This document shows positions 49,801 to 64,000 of a stretch of 64,000 nt of DNA, in pieces. Below the pieces are notes generated by a model that worked only from the letters and a program-made list of their open reading frames with translations, did no database searches and had not been told where the DNA came from. Both the position numbers and the translations under genes were made by a program. The DNA is from Heterobasidion occidentale. Its lineage: Eukaryota; Basidiomycota; Agaricomycetes; Russulales; Bondarzewiaceae. How positions within the stretch are numbered: the first letter of the stretch is position 1; each line of letters starts with the position of its first letter. The stretch is from positions 496,001 through 560,000 of the forward strand of contig JBCAQO010000002.1 in the NCBI GenBank assembly GCA_039111635.1, given 5' to 3'.

Positions 49801-50263
49801 TTCGTCATTCTGCTCGTCTTGTGTCCAGCTTGCCCCCGAGGCTTCAACGCGACGCTCGCGAATCATATGCACTTGCCTTGCGCTCGGTCTTCCTTGTAGC
49901 CGCGGTATCAACGCTGCTCGCCTACCTCGTCCGCCTACCGGCACGTGTCTGCCTTTCCCAATATCGGTGATTGCTTCTCACTTGGCCTCCTGCTTTACTC
50001 AGATACCTGAGAAGGTGCTTGAGCATCAACCGCCGCAGCCACCTGCAGAAAGTCGCACAGATATCGAGGAACCGCCGTCCGTTCGAGAGACCCCGTTCCA
50101 TAGTGACGACGAAAACGAAGACGGAGAGCCAGCATTGGCGACACAGCCAATTCCTGTGTTGACCACGCAGGACCGGCGGCCTCGGAGATTGTCTACATAT
50201 GAATCTTCAGACGGGGGCATGGACTTGGAAAGCGATGTCATCGGAGGATCAGCCAGACGTTGA
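46823..50263 (+). CDS. MFS transporter, vacuolar basic amino acid type (VBA/Fnx-like, DHA2)
   Basis: This is a 14-TM major facilitator related to fungal vacuolar amino-acid transporters; substrate and membrane are inferred. Exon 1 (46823-46978) has an N-terminal SERDPLLHSD tail with a di-leucine-like vacuolar sorting motif, then the first TM. Exon 2 is only 10 nt (47047-47056), exon 3 18 nt (47117-47134). They and exon 4 (47691-47751) rebuild LNTTLVATLLPGISSEFQKS and NQASWLGTAYLLATCTFTPL, the family signature, followed by YGRLCNVMGRRGANQ (motif A). Later blocks: LGGLGGGGIYTTA, SRGLTQGVASVFNG, GMGLGGPLGGMISDRFGWRW, SNRYNEE, GTGFGQLFRGV, LPPRLQRDARESYALAL. The C-terminal tail is polar. Intron 3 is 556 bp, about ten times the local norm. 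Two late introns seem to use GC donors. All frames connect. Confidence 0.9.
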
Positions 50264-55395
<5,132 letters not shown>

Positions 55396-55801
55396 TTTTT
55401 ACTGCTTGAGAGATGAGGACAAGGAGGACAGACAGACACAATTGGTGACGGTGTGGCTACAAAGCCAAAACGCCAACAAGCGCGCGACGCGTTCGAATTC
55501 AGTCGCGTCGCGTCTGCATGATTACGCATCACCTCTTTCCTCCTCACAGTCTCTTAACCCCGTTGTGTGTTCCTTCGACTTGAGGCCTTGAGGGTCACGC
55601 AACCTATAGACCACAATGGGTTTGGTTGAGGCAAGAACAGAAGTCTTCAGTTCGGCGCCATCCAGAATAATAGAATTCATGTCTACTTCGCAGCTTGACT
55701 ACACTCGTGGAGTCCTGGAACACGAATCGCGGTAACATCTACTGTTTCTATTCGCAGGGCTTACAAAGAGCCAGACATGATGACCTATGATGAGCACAAC
55801 C

Positions 55802-57069
55802 TCAAAATTCCACAAAAAAATTCGCCTGAAATCCTATTGCCCTGATTGGTCTGGTGTCGCCGAATTGCGCTGGTGCCGAAACCCATGCATCCATACTTCC
55901 CGTGAAATTTACTGTGCTCCCGCCCAATACCGGTTCTTGTTCTCCTTCACTCCCGTCAAGGTGGATGTCTAGTTTGAAGCTCGGCTGGGAACTTTTTCCA
56001 TCGTCGTCAACATCCATTGGAACATCACCTTGATCCTCTTCGTCTTCGTCGACATCCGTTGGAACATAATCTTGATCCCCTTTGCCGACATCTATTGGAT
56101 CATTACCTGCCTCGATCATATCAATGTCTTGTATCTGGGGAGAAGCCGTCCGGTCGTTCTGCCGATCGCTGATGCGCATCAAAAGTTTCTCTTCCATGGG
56201 CCGTACTGTTCCATCGGGGGAATGCGAACTGACCCAAGTAAAGTGGATGTAACCTTGTTTGCCAAAGACAGATGTCGAAATTTTGGGCCAGCTCCAGGAT
56301 GGTAAGGAATCATACACGCCCGTGTGAGTTGGAGCAACCGGACAGATTGGGCTTCGGCATGGACGTAAAACATGTACACGAAAGCCGGGATTCGGGCACT
56401 CCCGAAAGTACTGCTCGCAGCCCTCGGTCAAGCCGTGCTCTGTTGGTGCACATAGTATCTGGGCAAAAATGTAGTCAGCATAGCGCTGACGAGGGCGAGA
56501 ACTGAATCACTCGCACATCGAACGTCACAAGTGAACCCCAAATCGTTCCATTGTAAGGGGCTTCGAGCCCTTGCAATGCGTCGATACTTAAACGCTCAAG
56601 TTCAGGAAGCCGCGATAATCCTTGGTGCGCTAGCGATTTGGCAGCGATGTCTCTAGTTATTGCGACGCACCTGGATCGAGATGCTCAGAAACTCGAAACA
56701 GCTGTTCTAATTCGAGAAAGACGTACGACCGAAGGTCCTGGATCATGTTGTGAGGTACAATTATAGCGACGTGCGCCTCCATCCTCTTGACAGTGCCGAC
56801 AAGCTGCTTCACATAAGGGCCATCCAATAGTGCTGGCATATCGAGTACCAAAAAGACGACCTGCTGTTGTACCTGAACAGGATATCAGCTCAATGTGGTA
56901 CGATAAACGGAACGAAGGCGGTGAGACAGAGCACCACTCACCTCGATCATTTGGATTCCCCGCTCCTGAGGCGAGAAATCTTGAATCGATTCATGCGCAC
57001 AAGTCTCATCCCGTTCATTCGCGCAGAATTGATTTGCGGCACTTGAGGAATGCCAGACGTGAGTCATGA
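55802..57069 (-). CDS. Uncharacterised acidic-tailed protein
   Basis: I do not recognise a family. Four exons join with GT-AG introns in phase: from ATG 57069 (THVWHSSSAANQFC) to the donor after ERGIQMIE; then VFLVLDMPALLDGPYVKQLV and VGTVKRMEAHVAIIVPHNMI; then LSRLPELERLSIDALQGLEA and APYNGTIWGSLVTFDVR; finally ILCAPTEHGLTEGCEQYFRE, CPNPGFRVHVLRP and a low-complexity Asp-rich tail (DVDEDEEDQGDVPMDVDDD). Total about 350 residues. The second exon has the pattern of a Rossmann-like or restriction-like beta-alpha fold (hydrophobic strand, DMP, helix, HVAIIVPH), but that is only an impression. The acidic tail suggests a nuclear or protein-binding role. Its start lies 1674 bp from the smc3 start on the same strand. 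The 406 bp between it and smc3 hold no gene. Confidence 0.6.
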
Positions 57070-59229
57070 CTGACACGCCTTTGAGAAGTTACGCTCGTGC
57101 TGCTTAAAAGACATCTGGTACACAGCGAATAAAAAGGAAATAAGCTGCAAAAGAGGACTTCTCAGACAGTCAACGCATTGTTTTTCATCGAGTACCGATG
57201 AAAGCACACTGTCTAACAGCGTTATGACTGTAGGTTTGCACAAGCTGCCGTGCTGGTTTACACAAACAGTGATACCTTGTCTTCATGATCATGATAAGAG
57301 CTGATCGTCAACAGACATATCACGCACAGTAATTCACATGATGGGACCGGAGAGCGCATCAATTTTGATCCCACTTCCTCGCGCTTACACACATGCTAGA
57401 GCCCTTATTCGAGATCGATCATAGGACAATATGTCGCCACATATAACACGCGCAGCATCTTGTCGTGTCTAGTTGACTTCATTGACCATCTGTCTTCCTT
57501 ATAGAACAGAAAGATGCTGTGAGATCTAGCAGACAGGTTCAAGGAACAGCGACGTACCGCAATCCGTTCTTTATCCGCTGAATATCCTCCTGTATGAACC
57601 TTTATCTCTATTCAGCTGTATTTTATAGCTGTATTCGGGAGAGAAGAGTAAAGAGTCGAGCTTCTCGTCACATAGCAGTCCACGGGCCATAGGCTACTTC
57701 TGAGAACAAGGGTGAGTCGAGGTCCCATTCTCGTCGGCAGTCGGCGATCGACAAGCACAAGATCATCTGATGGCCTGACTGCAAACCCCCTGCCATGTTA
57801 TGCAACCGTCTGGTTATGAGATTGCGTTAAGGTCTATCAGCTCCAATCGTACAAGGAGACAGAGAAAATGGAAAGACTTGAAAGACACATCTAGGCGCTC
57901 TGGTGTTAGACTGCTCAACTTGTCAGGCAAAAAATTGGAACGCGAGAATCAGCGGCCTCGTACCTTCGCTCCTGCCAATAGAAGAGAGCAAATGTTGAGA
58001 GAGATCCTGCACGAAACTACCAGCACTGACTCTGGATTTAAGTACATCACGATCAACGGTCGACAACGGTCATGCTGCGACTGGCAGTCCCGAGATGTAG
58101 GATTCATACGCGTAGGAAGTACAAGGGCCTCTAGACAGTAGCCTGCTATCGATCATACCCGGATGGCAGAGAAAACGAGCTGTACAAGGGGCAAGCGTCG
58201 GTCGGTCGTCTGTCAAAACAAAGTAAGACCGACATAGCAATCAAGACCTATCAAGACGATAAACTAGAGCAGCCGTGTACGTTCGAAAAGCAGGGTGCTC
58301 ACATTCCTTGCCACACAGATCACCTAGGATGAGCATAGGGTTAGGACGGAGGAACCTAAAAACACGAGGAACAGAGTTGTCCCATCATCTGCTACCTTTG
58401 CAACATCGGTCGGTCCTCGGATGCGTCGGTTAGACATTAGACCCACTTTGCTCTGCATTCATACCGAGGTAGATATCGTGACGAGGGAGTGATACCTAGT
58501 GGATCATATTTTCTTCTTTTACGGACGTCGCATCCCCTCCTTCCCTTTCCCATTCTCTTCGTACACTTTTCTGAATCCCAGCAGAGGAAAAGGACATTCA
58601 TACGCACCATATGCTTTTTTCTGCCAGTAGGCTACTTCTATCGATGGTGTTGCCCTTGCGGGCGATCTCCCTCTCGATCATGCAGAGGAACTCACAGTTG
58701 ATTGGAATTATCGGGCTGTATGCGTGCAGTCCAAGCTAGTCCAAGACATCGTGCCGGCAAGAGAACGAAACTGAGACGATGAAGCGGTAACAAACTGCGC
58801 GCGGGGCGTGACGCGTGAGAGTGTCGCACTGTCGGCGCGAAATTAAGCGGTGGCTATATCCCCGAGATTTCCCCTGGGGATGTTTCGAGACTCTTTAATA
58901 GGCCGTCCATGGCCGGACGCCCCGACTCTCCTCGATAATCCATACGCTCGGGAACGATATCTCGACAGCGGTGAGCCTCGAAAGGTTTTGTGGAAAATTT
59001 GACTTACAGGGTGATTACTCTCGAAACTAACCTTGGCCCTGGCTCTTCAAAGACTCAGGGATTCGACTTGTCAGCCTGCGTCACTTGCCGTGGAGTGTAC
59101 AACCCGTGCCCGTTTGGAAGAAAAGTGGAGATATATTGCATGCCTGACTCTCTACGAGACCCTTCATGTAATTTCGATCGATTGCATCCGTCCAAATCTA
59201 GGATTAAGAGTCGCCGAGATAAAGATAAT
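57070..59229. other. 2.2-kb gene-poor stretch
   Basis: The longest open frame (57800-58141, plus, 113 codons) is Arg/Ser-rich without recognisable features and starts and stops at random-looking positions. No gene called; nothing else could be named. Confidence 0.55.
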
Positions 59230-61150
59230 CTACAACAACGATGACCAGGCCCCATCCTGCAGAGGCCAAGGACCAGCAACCTTTTTGTCCCAATCTGGGC
59301 GCATGGCTTCCGCGGCGCATTTCATGGACTCATACTGGTCTGGATCGACCATGCCGTCAGGTTTGACATGAAGCCTCTCGTGTAGAGTCTCCACCCATTT
59401 CTCTCGAGCCCGAGCCCGCTTCCAGGTTTCTATTTGCCGCTCCTCTTCGGCCTTCGAGAAGGATATAGGACAAGGGACATCCGGTCCTACCATATATTTC
59501 CAGTCGTCAGTCATTACGAGCAGAGCGTGTCGGAAAGCAGCAATGCCGTCTGTCCATGTACGTCCCGCCCATTGAAACGGCGTCACATATGTCCTGTAGC
59601 AAGGATGACGGGTAATACCTGCATGTAAAGGATAGCGTTCCAAAATGGTCATCATGTAGGCTGTCTGTCGTCCTGCGAGTCGCAACTGGAAATTGGCTTC
59701 TTCTTGATCTTCTGGAGACATCGTATCGAAGTCGTCGGGAAGGCGAGGGATCATTGATTTCATGTTGATCATGGTGCCTCTGTAGGAATACATGCGACAA
59801 AACTCTGCTTGCACGAACCTAGGACCGATCCATGCATGCTGCCAGTCAATTATGCCAGTGAAATTGGGAAAGCCTTCAGCCTCGACCATGATGTTGCCGT
59901 CGTAAAGATCAGGGTGCCAGAGATTGTTGGGAACGTACTCCTCCGGTAGATTTAAGAAGGGAAGAACAGCGAGGAAACGATCAAGTATATCAATGTGGGC
60001 TTCAGGAGATGCATCGTCATCAGATAGATGACACGGGTCATTGAGAGGGCGCGGACGTGCGTAGGTCTTCAACCATTGCTTTTCGCAATTTACGATGGCT
60101 TTTGCGTACGATTGAGCATCAGGCCCTATGGGTTCAAATTTAGGGAAGAATACATAGTTTCAATGGAAACAGACTCACAAGGTCCTCGGTCGATGTTCAT
60201 CACGGAACGTTCGCCCCGCCAGAATTCCCTTTGTACTGTAGGTCCGATGCGATACCTCTCCGATGCTCCATCGTCTGGATAGTCTTCGGCATACAGTGGA
60301 CGTGCTTGAAGCTCAGGAGCAACATCTTCTTTGAAGTACAAGCTGCCGATCTGTGAAAACCTCTTTTCGGTAAATGACTTCTCCATGTCGACGACACGTC
60401 TAGTAAACTCGAAAAAATCATCGTCCCTGACCTCCATCCAGCGCTTCGTTAGAGGGACACCAAGAAGTCTCTCCATGATGATGTATCCCACACCGACGGA
60501 ATACTCACTGCCGTCGCGACTCCAGGCAAGAACACGCGGGGTCGGAATGTGGAGATAACGTGCCACGTAGTCGAGCGTAGCTACTTCACTCGCGATAACT
60601 AGATCCTGGGGCCCGGCAATGGGACACGGTATGCGAACGATAACTTCCTTGTCGTTGTCGAATTTCAGGAGGAATGCTTTGTTGAAAGAGCCTAGAGAGG
60701 TTTTAGCAGCATATTCAGACCGCGATAGCATTACAACTGGCCTTCAGCAAATTTCTCCATTGATGTGCATGTTGCTGCCCCGGCCACACCGGCAGCGGCC
60801 TTCTGCAACGCAAGCACATCGAACTCGACATAACGTTTATTCATCTCTGAAGTCGCGATCAGTAGGATAAGCACATGTTCATTGAAGTGAAGTAAGAAGC
60901 TTTGCACGCCGCACGCACGCTTGGCTTCGTTATAGATCCATCGCTTGGTGGTGAATCGATAAAAATCCTCGTAACCGGTTTTTGGCGCTGATAGAGAGAT
61001 TTAAGCACTATCATCCAGCTGTCAGATCAATATGGGAGGAGTGCTAGCCTGACCTGACGATGGAGACGCCGTGACGTGGCCACCAGACTGAGGATCGAAG
61101 AAAAGATGGTCATGGCCGGAAGACAACGGAGGAGATGTACTCAGAGACAT
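59230..61150 (-). CDS. APH-like small-molecule kinase / phosphotransferase (tandem copy 1, intact)
   Basis: A member of the aminoglycoside-phosphotransferase-like kinase family (APH, protein-kinase fold), greatly expanded in mushrooms and mostly of unknown substrate. Start ATG 61150 (Ser-rich N-terminus, PLSSGHDHLFF). Later exons give TGYEDFYRFTTKRWIYNEAK, then KRYVEFDVLALQKAAAG, then SFNKAFLLKFDNDKEVIVRI. IIMERLLGVPLTKRW is the hinge region. After an intron at about 60125-60175 the last exon holds the catalytic loop LWHPDLYDGNIMVE (H-x-D-x4-N) and the metal-binding GIIDWQHA. It ends at TAG 59230. The intron after the MEKFAEG block carries a GC donor at 60741-60740, where copy 2 has GT. All frames connect, so it is probably active. 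It is one of two tandem copies. Confidence 0.85.
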
Positions 61151-61329
61151 CCTCAAAAAAAGAGGACGACTGTGTCGACCGTAGTATAATTTAGTATCGC
61201 CGCGGCGCCATAGACTCTAGAGAGAGCGAGTGAGCTTCATTGATGAGCATCGCGGTTGAACAACGTTGAATGCTGCCGGAAGGTTCCGGCTTTATGATTT
61301 GGTGTTCCATCGGAGCTTGGTTTACAGTA

Positions 61330-61360
61330 CAGTCGTTTGCATGTCATTCTGCAGTCGTGC
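61330..61360 (+). repeat. Left terminal inverted repeat of the MITE
   Basis: 31 bp, CAGTCGTTTG...GCAGTCGTGC, perfect partner of 61633-61663 in inverse orientation; preceded by TA. Confidence 0.85.
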
Positions 61361-61632
61361 GGCCAGAAATGTTGTTTGCTTCGACCAAACAGTCACAGAT
61401 AGTCACAGTGCTTATTCAGATTGAGTCATTCCTGCCTCTGGTTCGCAACACCCACCATGGCCCCCATTCTCTCCACCAAGATGCGAGCCATTGTGAAATC
61501 CCTAAGCGAAGAGGTAGACCACTTCAAAACACACGGTTTCTCCACAAGTTGCCGAATCACAAGGCTGCGTTGCCTAGGCTGCGTGACAACAGGTGACAAT
61601 GTATTTGGCGAGAACAAACAACATTTTTGGGT

Positions 61633-61663
61633 GCACGACTGCAGAATGACATGCAAACGACTG
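61633..61663 (-). repeat. Right terminal inverted repeat of the MITE
   Basis: 31 bp, perfect reverse complement of 61330-61360; followed by TA at 61664-61665. Confidence 0.85.
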
Positions 61664-61779
61664 TAAAGGGCGCTATTGATCGAGCGAGCTTGTTCAAGAA
61701 CACACGAAGACTCACGCGGTTTAAGGCAATGAGATTGTTATTCCGAACCTCTATCTAAAGTTGCTACAATGAATGGATC

Positions 61780-63678
61780 CTACAGTAACGATGACCAGCC
61801 TCCATCTTGAAGTGGCCAAGGACCAGCAACCTTTTCGTCCCAAAGTGGGCGTAGGGCCTCCGCAGCGCGCTTCATGGACTCATACTGGTCTGGCTCAACA
61901 ACACCAACTGGTTTCATATGGAGCCTCTCGTGAAGAATCTCTACCCATTTCTCTCGAGCTGTCGCCCGCCTCCAAATTTCCATTTGATGCTCCTCTTCGG
62001 CTTTGGAGAAGGATATAGGACAAGGCACGTCCGGTCCTGCGATAAATTTCCAATCGTCAGTCATTACGAGCAGAGCGTGTCGGAAAGCAGCAATGCCGTC
62101 TGTCCATGTACGTCCCGCCCATTGAAACGGCGTCACATATGTCCTGTAGCAGGGATGGCGGGTGATATTTGCATGTAAAGGATGACGCAGAGAAACGAGT
62201 AACATGTAGGATTTATGTCGTTCTGCAAGCCGTTTTTGAAGATTGGCCTCTTCTTGATCTTCTGGAGACATCGTATCGAAGTCGTCGGGAAGGCGAGGAA
62301 AGGTTGGTTTCATGTCGATCATAGTGCCTGTATATAGATACATGCGAGAAACCTCTGCTTTCATGAACCTAGGGCCGATCCATGCATGCTGCCAGTCAAT
62401 TATGCCAGTGAAATTGGGAAAGCCTTCAGCCGACCATGATGTGTGCCGTCGTAAAGATCAGGGTGCCAGAGATTGTTGGGAACGTACTCCTCCGGTAGAT
62501 TTAAGAAGGGAAGAACAGCGAGGAAACGATCAAGTATATCAATGTGGGCTTCAGGAGATGCATCGTCATCAGATAGATGACACGGGTCATTGAGAGGGCG
62601 CGGACGTGCGTAGGTCTTCAACCATTGCTTTTCGCAATTTACGATGGCTTTTGCGTACGATTGAGCATCAGGCCCTATGGGTTCAAATTTAGGGAAGAAT
62701 ACATAGTTTCAATGGAAACAGACTCACAAGGTCCTCGGTCGATGTTCATCACGGAACGTTCGCCCCGCCAGAATTCCCTTTGTACTGTAGGTCCGATGCG
62801 ATACCTCTCCGATGCTCCATCGTCTGGATAGTCTTCGGCATACAGTGGACGTGCTTGAAGCTCAGGAGCGACGTCTTCTTTGAAGTACAAGCTGCCGATC
62901 TGTGAAAACCTCTTTTCGGTAAATGACTTCTCCATGTCGACGACACGTCTAGTAAACTCGAAAAAATCATCGCCCTTGATATCCATCCAGCGCTTTGTTA
63001 GAGGGACCCAGGAAGTCTCTCCATGATGATGTATCCCACGCCAACGGAGTACTCGCTACCGTCGCGACTCCAGGCAAGGACACGCGGGGTTGGAATGTGG
63101 AGATAACGTGCCACGTAGTCGAGCGTAGCTACTTCACTCGCGATAAGTAGATTCTGGGGGCCGGCAATGGGGTACGGAATGCGAACAATGAGTTCCTTGT
63201 TGTTGTCGAACCGCAGGAGAAATAACCTATTGAAGGAGCCTAGAAAAGTTTCAACAGCATATTCAGAATTTCAGACCTCGATGGCAATTCAACTTACCTT
63301 CAGCATATTTCTCCATTGATGTACACGTTGCAGCCCCGGCTACGCCGGCAGCAACCTTTTGCAGTGCAAGTACATCATACCTTGCATATCGTTTCTCCAT
63401 CTCTATATTCACAATGTTGTGTGAGCAAAAATGCCGACAAGAAGCTTTGTACGCACGCATAGCTTCATTGTAGATCCACCGTTTGGTCGTGCAACGATAG
63501 AACTCCTCGTAACGATTTTGGTCTAATAAAAGCGATCAGAATACCATGTCTAAACTGTGGGTCAATTACATCAACAGGAGACCTAATCCTGACCTGATGA
63601 CGGCGCAACGATGCCACCGACCTGAGCGTTGGGAACAGGGGACGAGTCAACGCCTGAAGACAACGAAGCCGTACTCAT
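61780..63678 (-). pseudogene. APH-like kinase, tandem copy 2, reading frame broken
   Basis: This is a tandem duplicate of the gene at 59230-61150 with the same exon order. It starts at ATG 63678 (STASLSSGVDSSPVPNAQ), with KRYARYDVLALQKVAAG and SFNRLFLLRFDNNKELIVRI. Compared with copy 1 it lacks one base at about 63006-63009, so the hinge reads MERLPGSL and stops. In the catalytic loop it has one inserted base near 62443 and two missing near 62431, turning LWHPDLYDGN into ...DLYDGT and shifting the frame; the 3' part (to TAG 61780) stays open in its own frame and keeps the family pattern. With two or three breaks, including loss of the loop Asn, it is most simply a pseudogene, though single-base errors elsewhere in this window weaken that conclusion. 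The middle exon and an intron are identical to copy 1 over ~420 bp. Confidence 0.7.
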
Positions 63679-64000
63679 GCGACATCGTATTTTCGTCGAA
63701 GCAGGGCGGATATGCAGAGCAGTGGAGATCCTGGCATTATGCCGGAGAAGACTCTGAAGAATGTGGGTGGGTTTCATCGACCTGTTGCATTGTGGGTGAA
63801 CGTTTGAGGCTTTAATTAGTTGTTCTAACTGCTATTCTCCCACAGTCAGCGCTAGTCAGCCCTTAGAATGGTGAATAAAATCATCCACTTCAAGTATGGC
63901 ATGAAGGTTTGTTCGAACTCACTCTAACTAAGCTGATCGTACATGACTGTCCCAGAAACTATGAAAAGTCACCGATGGAAGCGGGAAACAGCGAAGTCAC
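63679..64000. other. Window end, no gene seen
   Basis: 322 bp upstream of kinase copy 2. No supported gene; probably its promoter region. Confidence 0.5.

Larger units (their letters stand above)
61330..61663. mobile_element. 334-bp MITE-like inverted-repeat element, Tc1/mariner type
   Basis: The ends are inverted repeats: CAGTCGTTTGCATGTCATTC at 61330-61349 on the plus strand, continuing TGCAGTCGTGC, is matched exactly as reverse complement at 61633-61663. Weaker similarity runs on for a further ~50 bp inward on each side. The element is bounded by TA on both sides (61328-61329 and 61664-61665), and the termini read CAGT...ACTG. TA target duplication and 5'-CAGT ends are the marks of the Tc1/mariner superfamily. 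There is no transposase reading frame, so it would be a non-autonomous MITE. It sits between the two tandem kinase genes, just upstream of copy 1. Copy number in the genome cannot be seen from here. Confidence 0.75.

Noticed and set aside
57800..58141. 113-codon plus-strand frame
   Set aside because: Arg-rich, no domain, no splice partners, in a gene-poor region.
60028..60282. 84-codon plus-strand frame repeated identically at 62577-62831
   Set aside because: Antisense to the kinase genes; identical only because the two kinase copies are identical there.

Overview
The window reads as nuclear chromosomal DNA of a filamentous basidiomycete, most likely an Agaricomycete. Genes sit on both strands, are cut by many short introns (mostly 45-70 bp, GT-AG, a few apparent GC-AG), and belong to families typical of mushroom-forming fungi: DUF6534-type membrane proteins, APH-like kinases, fungal cyclases and salicylate-hydroxylase-like monooxygenases. 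I cannot name the species. No rRNA, convincing tRNA, CRISPR or prokaryotic feature is visible.

Layout: 0.2-2.7 kb uncharacterised gene (+); 3.9-7.6 kb Mto1-type microtubule organiser (-); 7.9-8.9 kb possible OB-fold protein (-); 9.3-11.0 kb DUF6534-type protein A (-); 13.5-15.6 kb MFS drug:H+ transporter (+); 16.4-18.5 kb low-complexity protein (+); 19.9-21.5 kb DUF6534-type protein B (+, damaged in the middle); 21.8-23.3 kb C2 protein (-), divergent from a 23.9-25.8 kb FAD monooxygenase (+); 27.0-29.1 kb Rap1-like telomere protein (+); 29.6-32.2 kb Prp4 splicing kinase (+); 32.5-34.3 kb cyclase (+); 34.9-36.2 kb homeodomain protein (-); 36.6-38.6 kb shugoshin (-); 39.0-40.9 kb Ser/Pro-rich protein (-); 42.9-43.5 kb small basic protein (-); 46.8-50.3 kb vacuolar amino-acid-type MFS transporter (+); 50.9-55.4 kb cohesin SMC3 (-); 55.8-57.1 kb uncharacterised gene (-); 59.2-63.7 kb two tandem APH-like kinase genes (-), the outer one broken, separated by a 334-bp Tc1/mariner-like inverted-repeat element. 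Gene-poor stretches lie at 11.0-13.5, 40.9-42.9, 43.5-46.8 and 57.1-59.2 kb.

Several genes act in chromosome and spindle biology (Mto1, Rap1, Sgo1, SMC3); Sgo1 and SMC3 are partners in known biology (cohesin and its protection). No operon-like or secondary-metabolite cluster logic is evident. The most striking property is a set of single-base reading-frame breaks inside otherwise well-conserved genes (mto1, C2 gene, prp4, smc3, Ser/Pro-rich gene), mostly in short homopolymers. Because prp4 and smc3 are normally essential, uncorrected sequencing indels are the most likely cause, and this affects how any broken gene in the window should be read. I did not find a convincing new molecular system; the best leads are the tandem kinase locus with its inverted-repeat element and patchwork identity, the inverted DUF6534 pair, and the four genes of unknown function.
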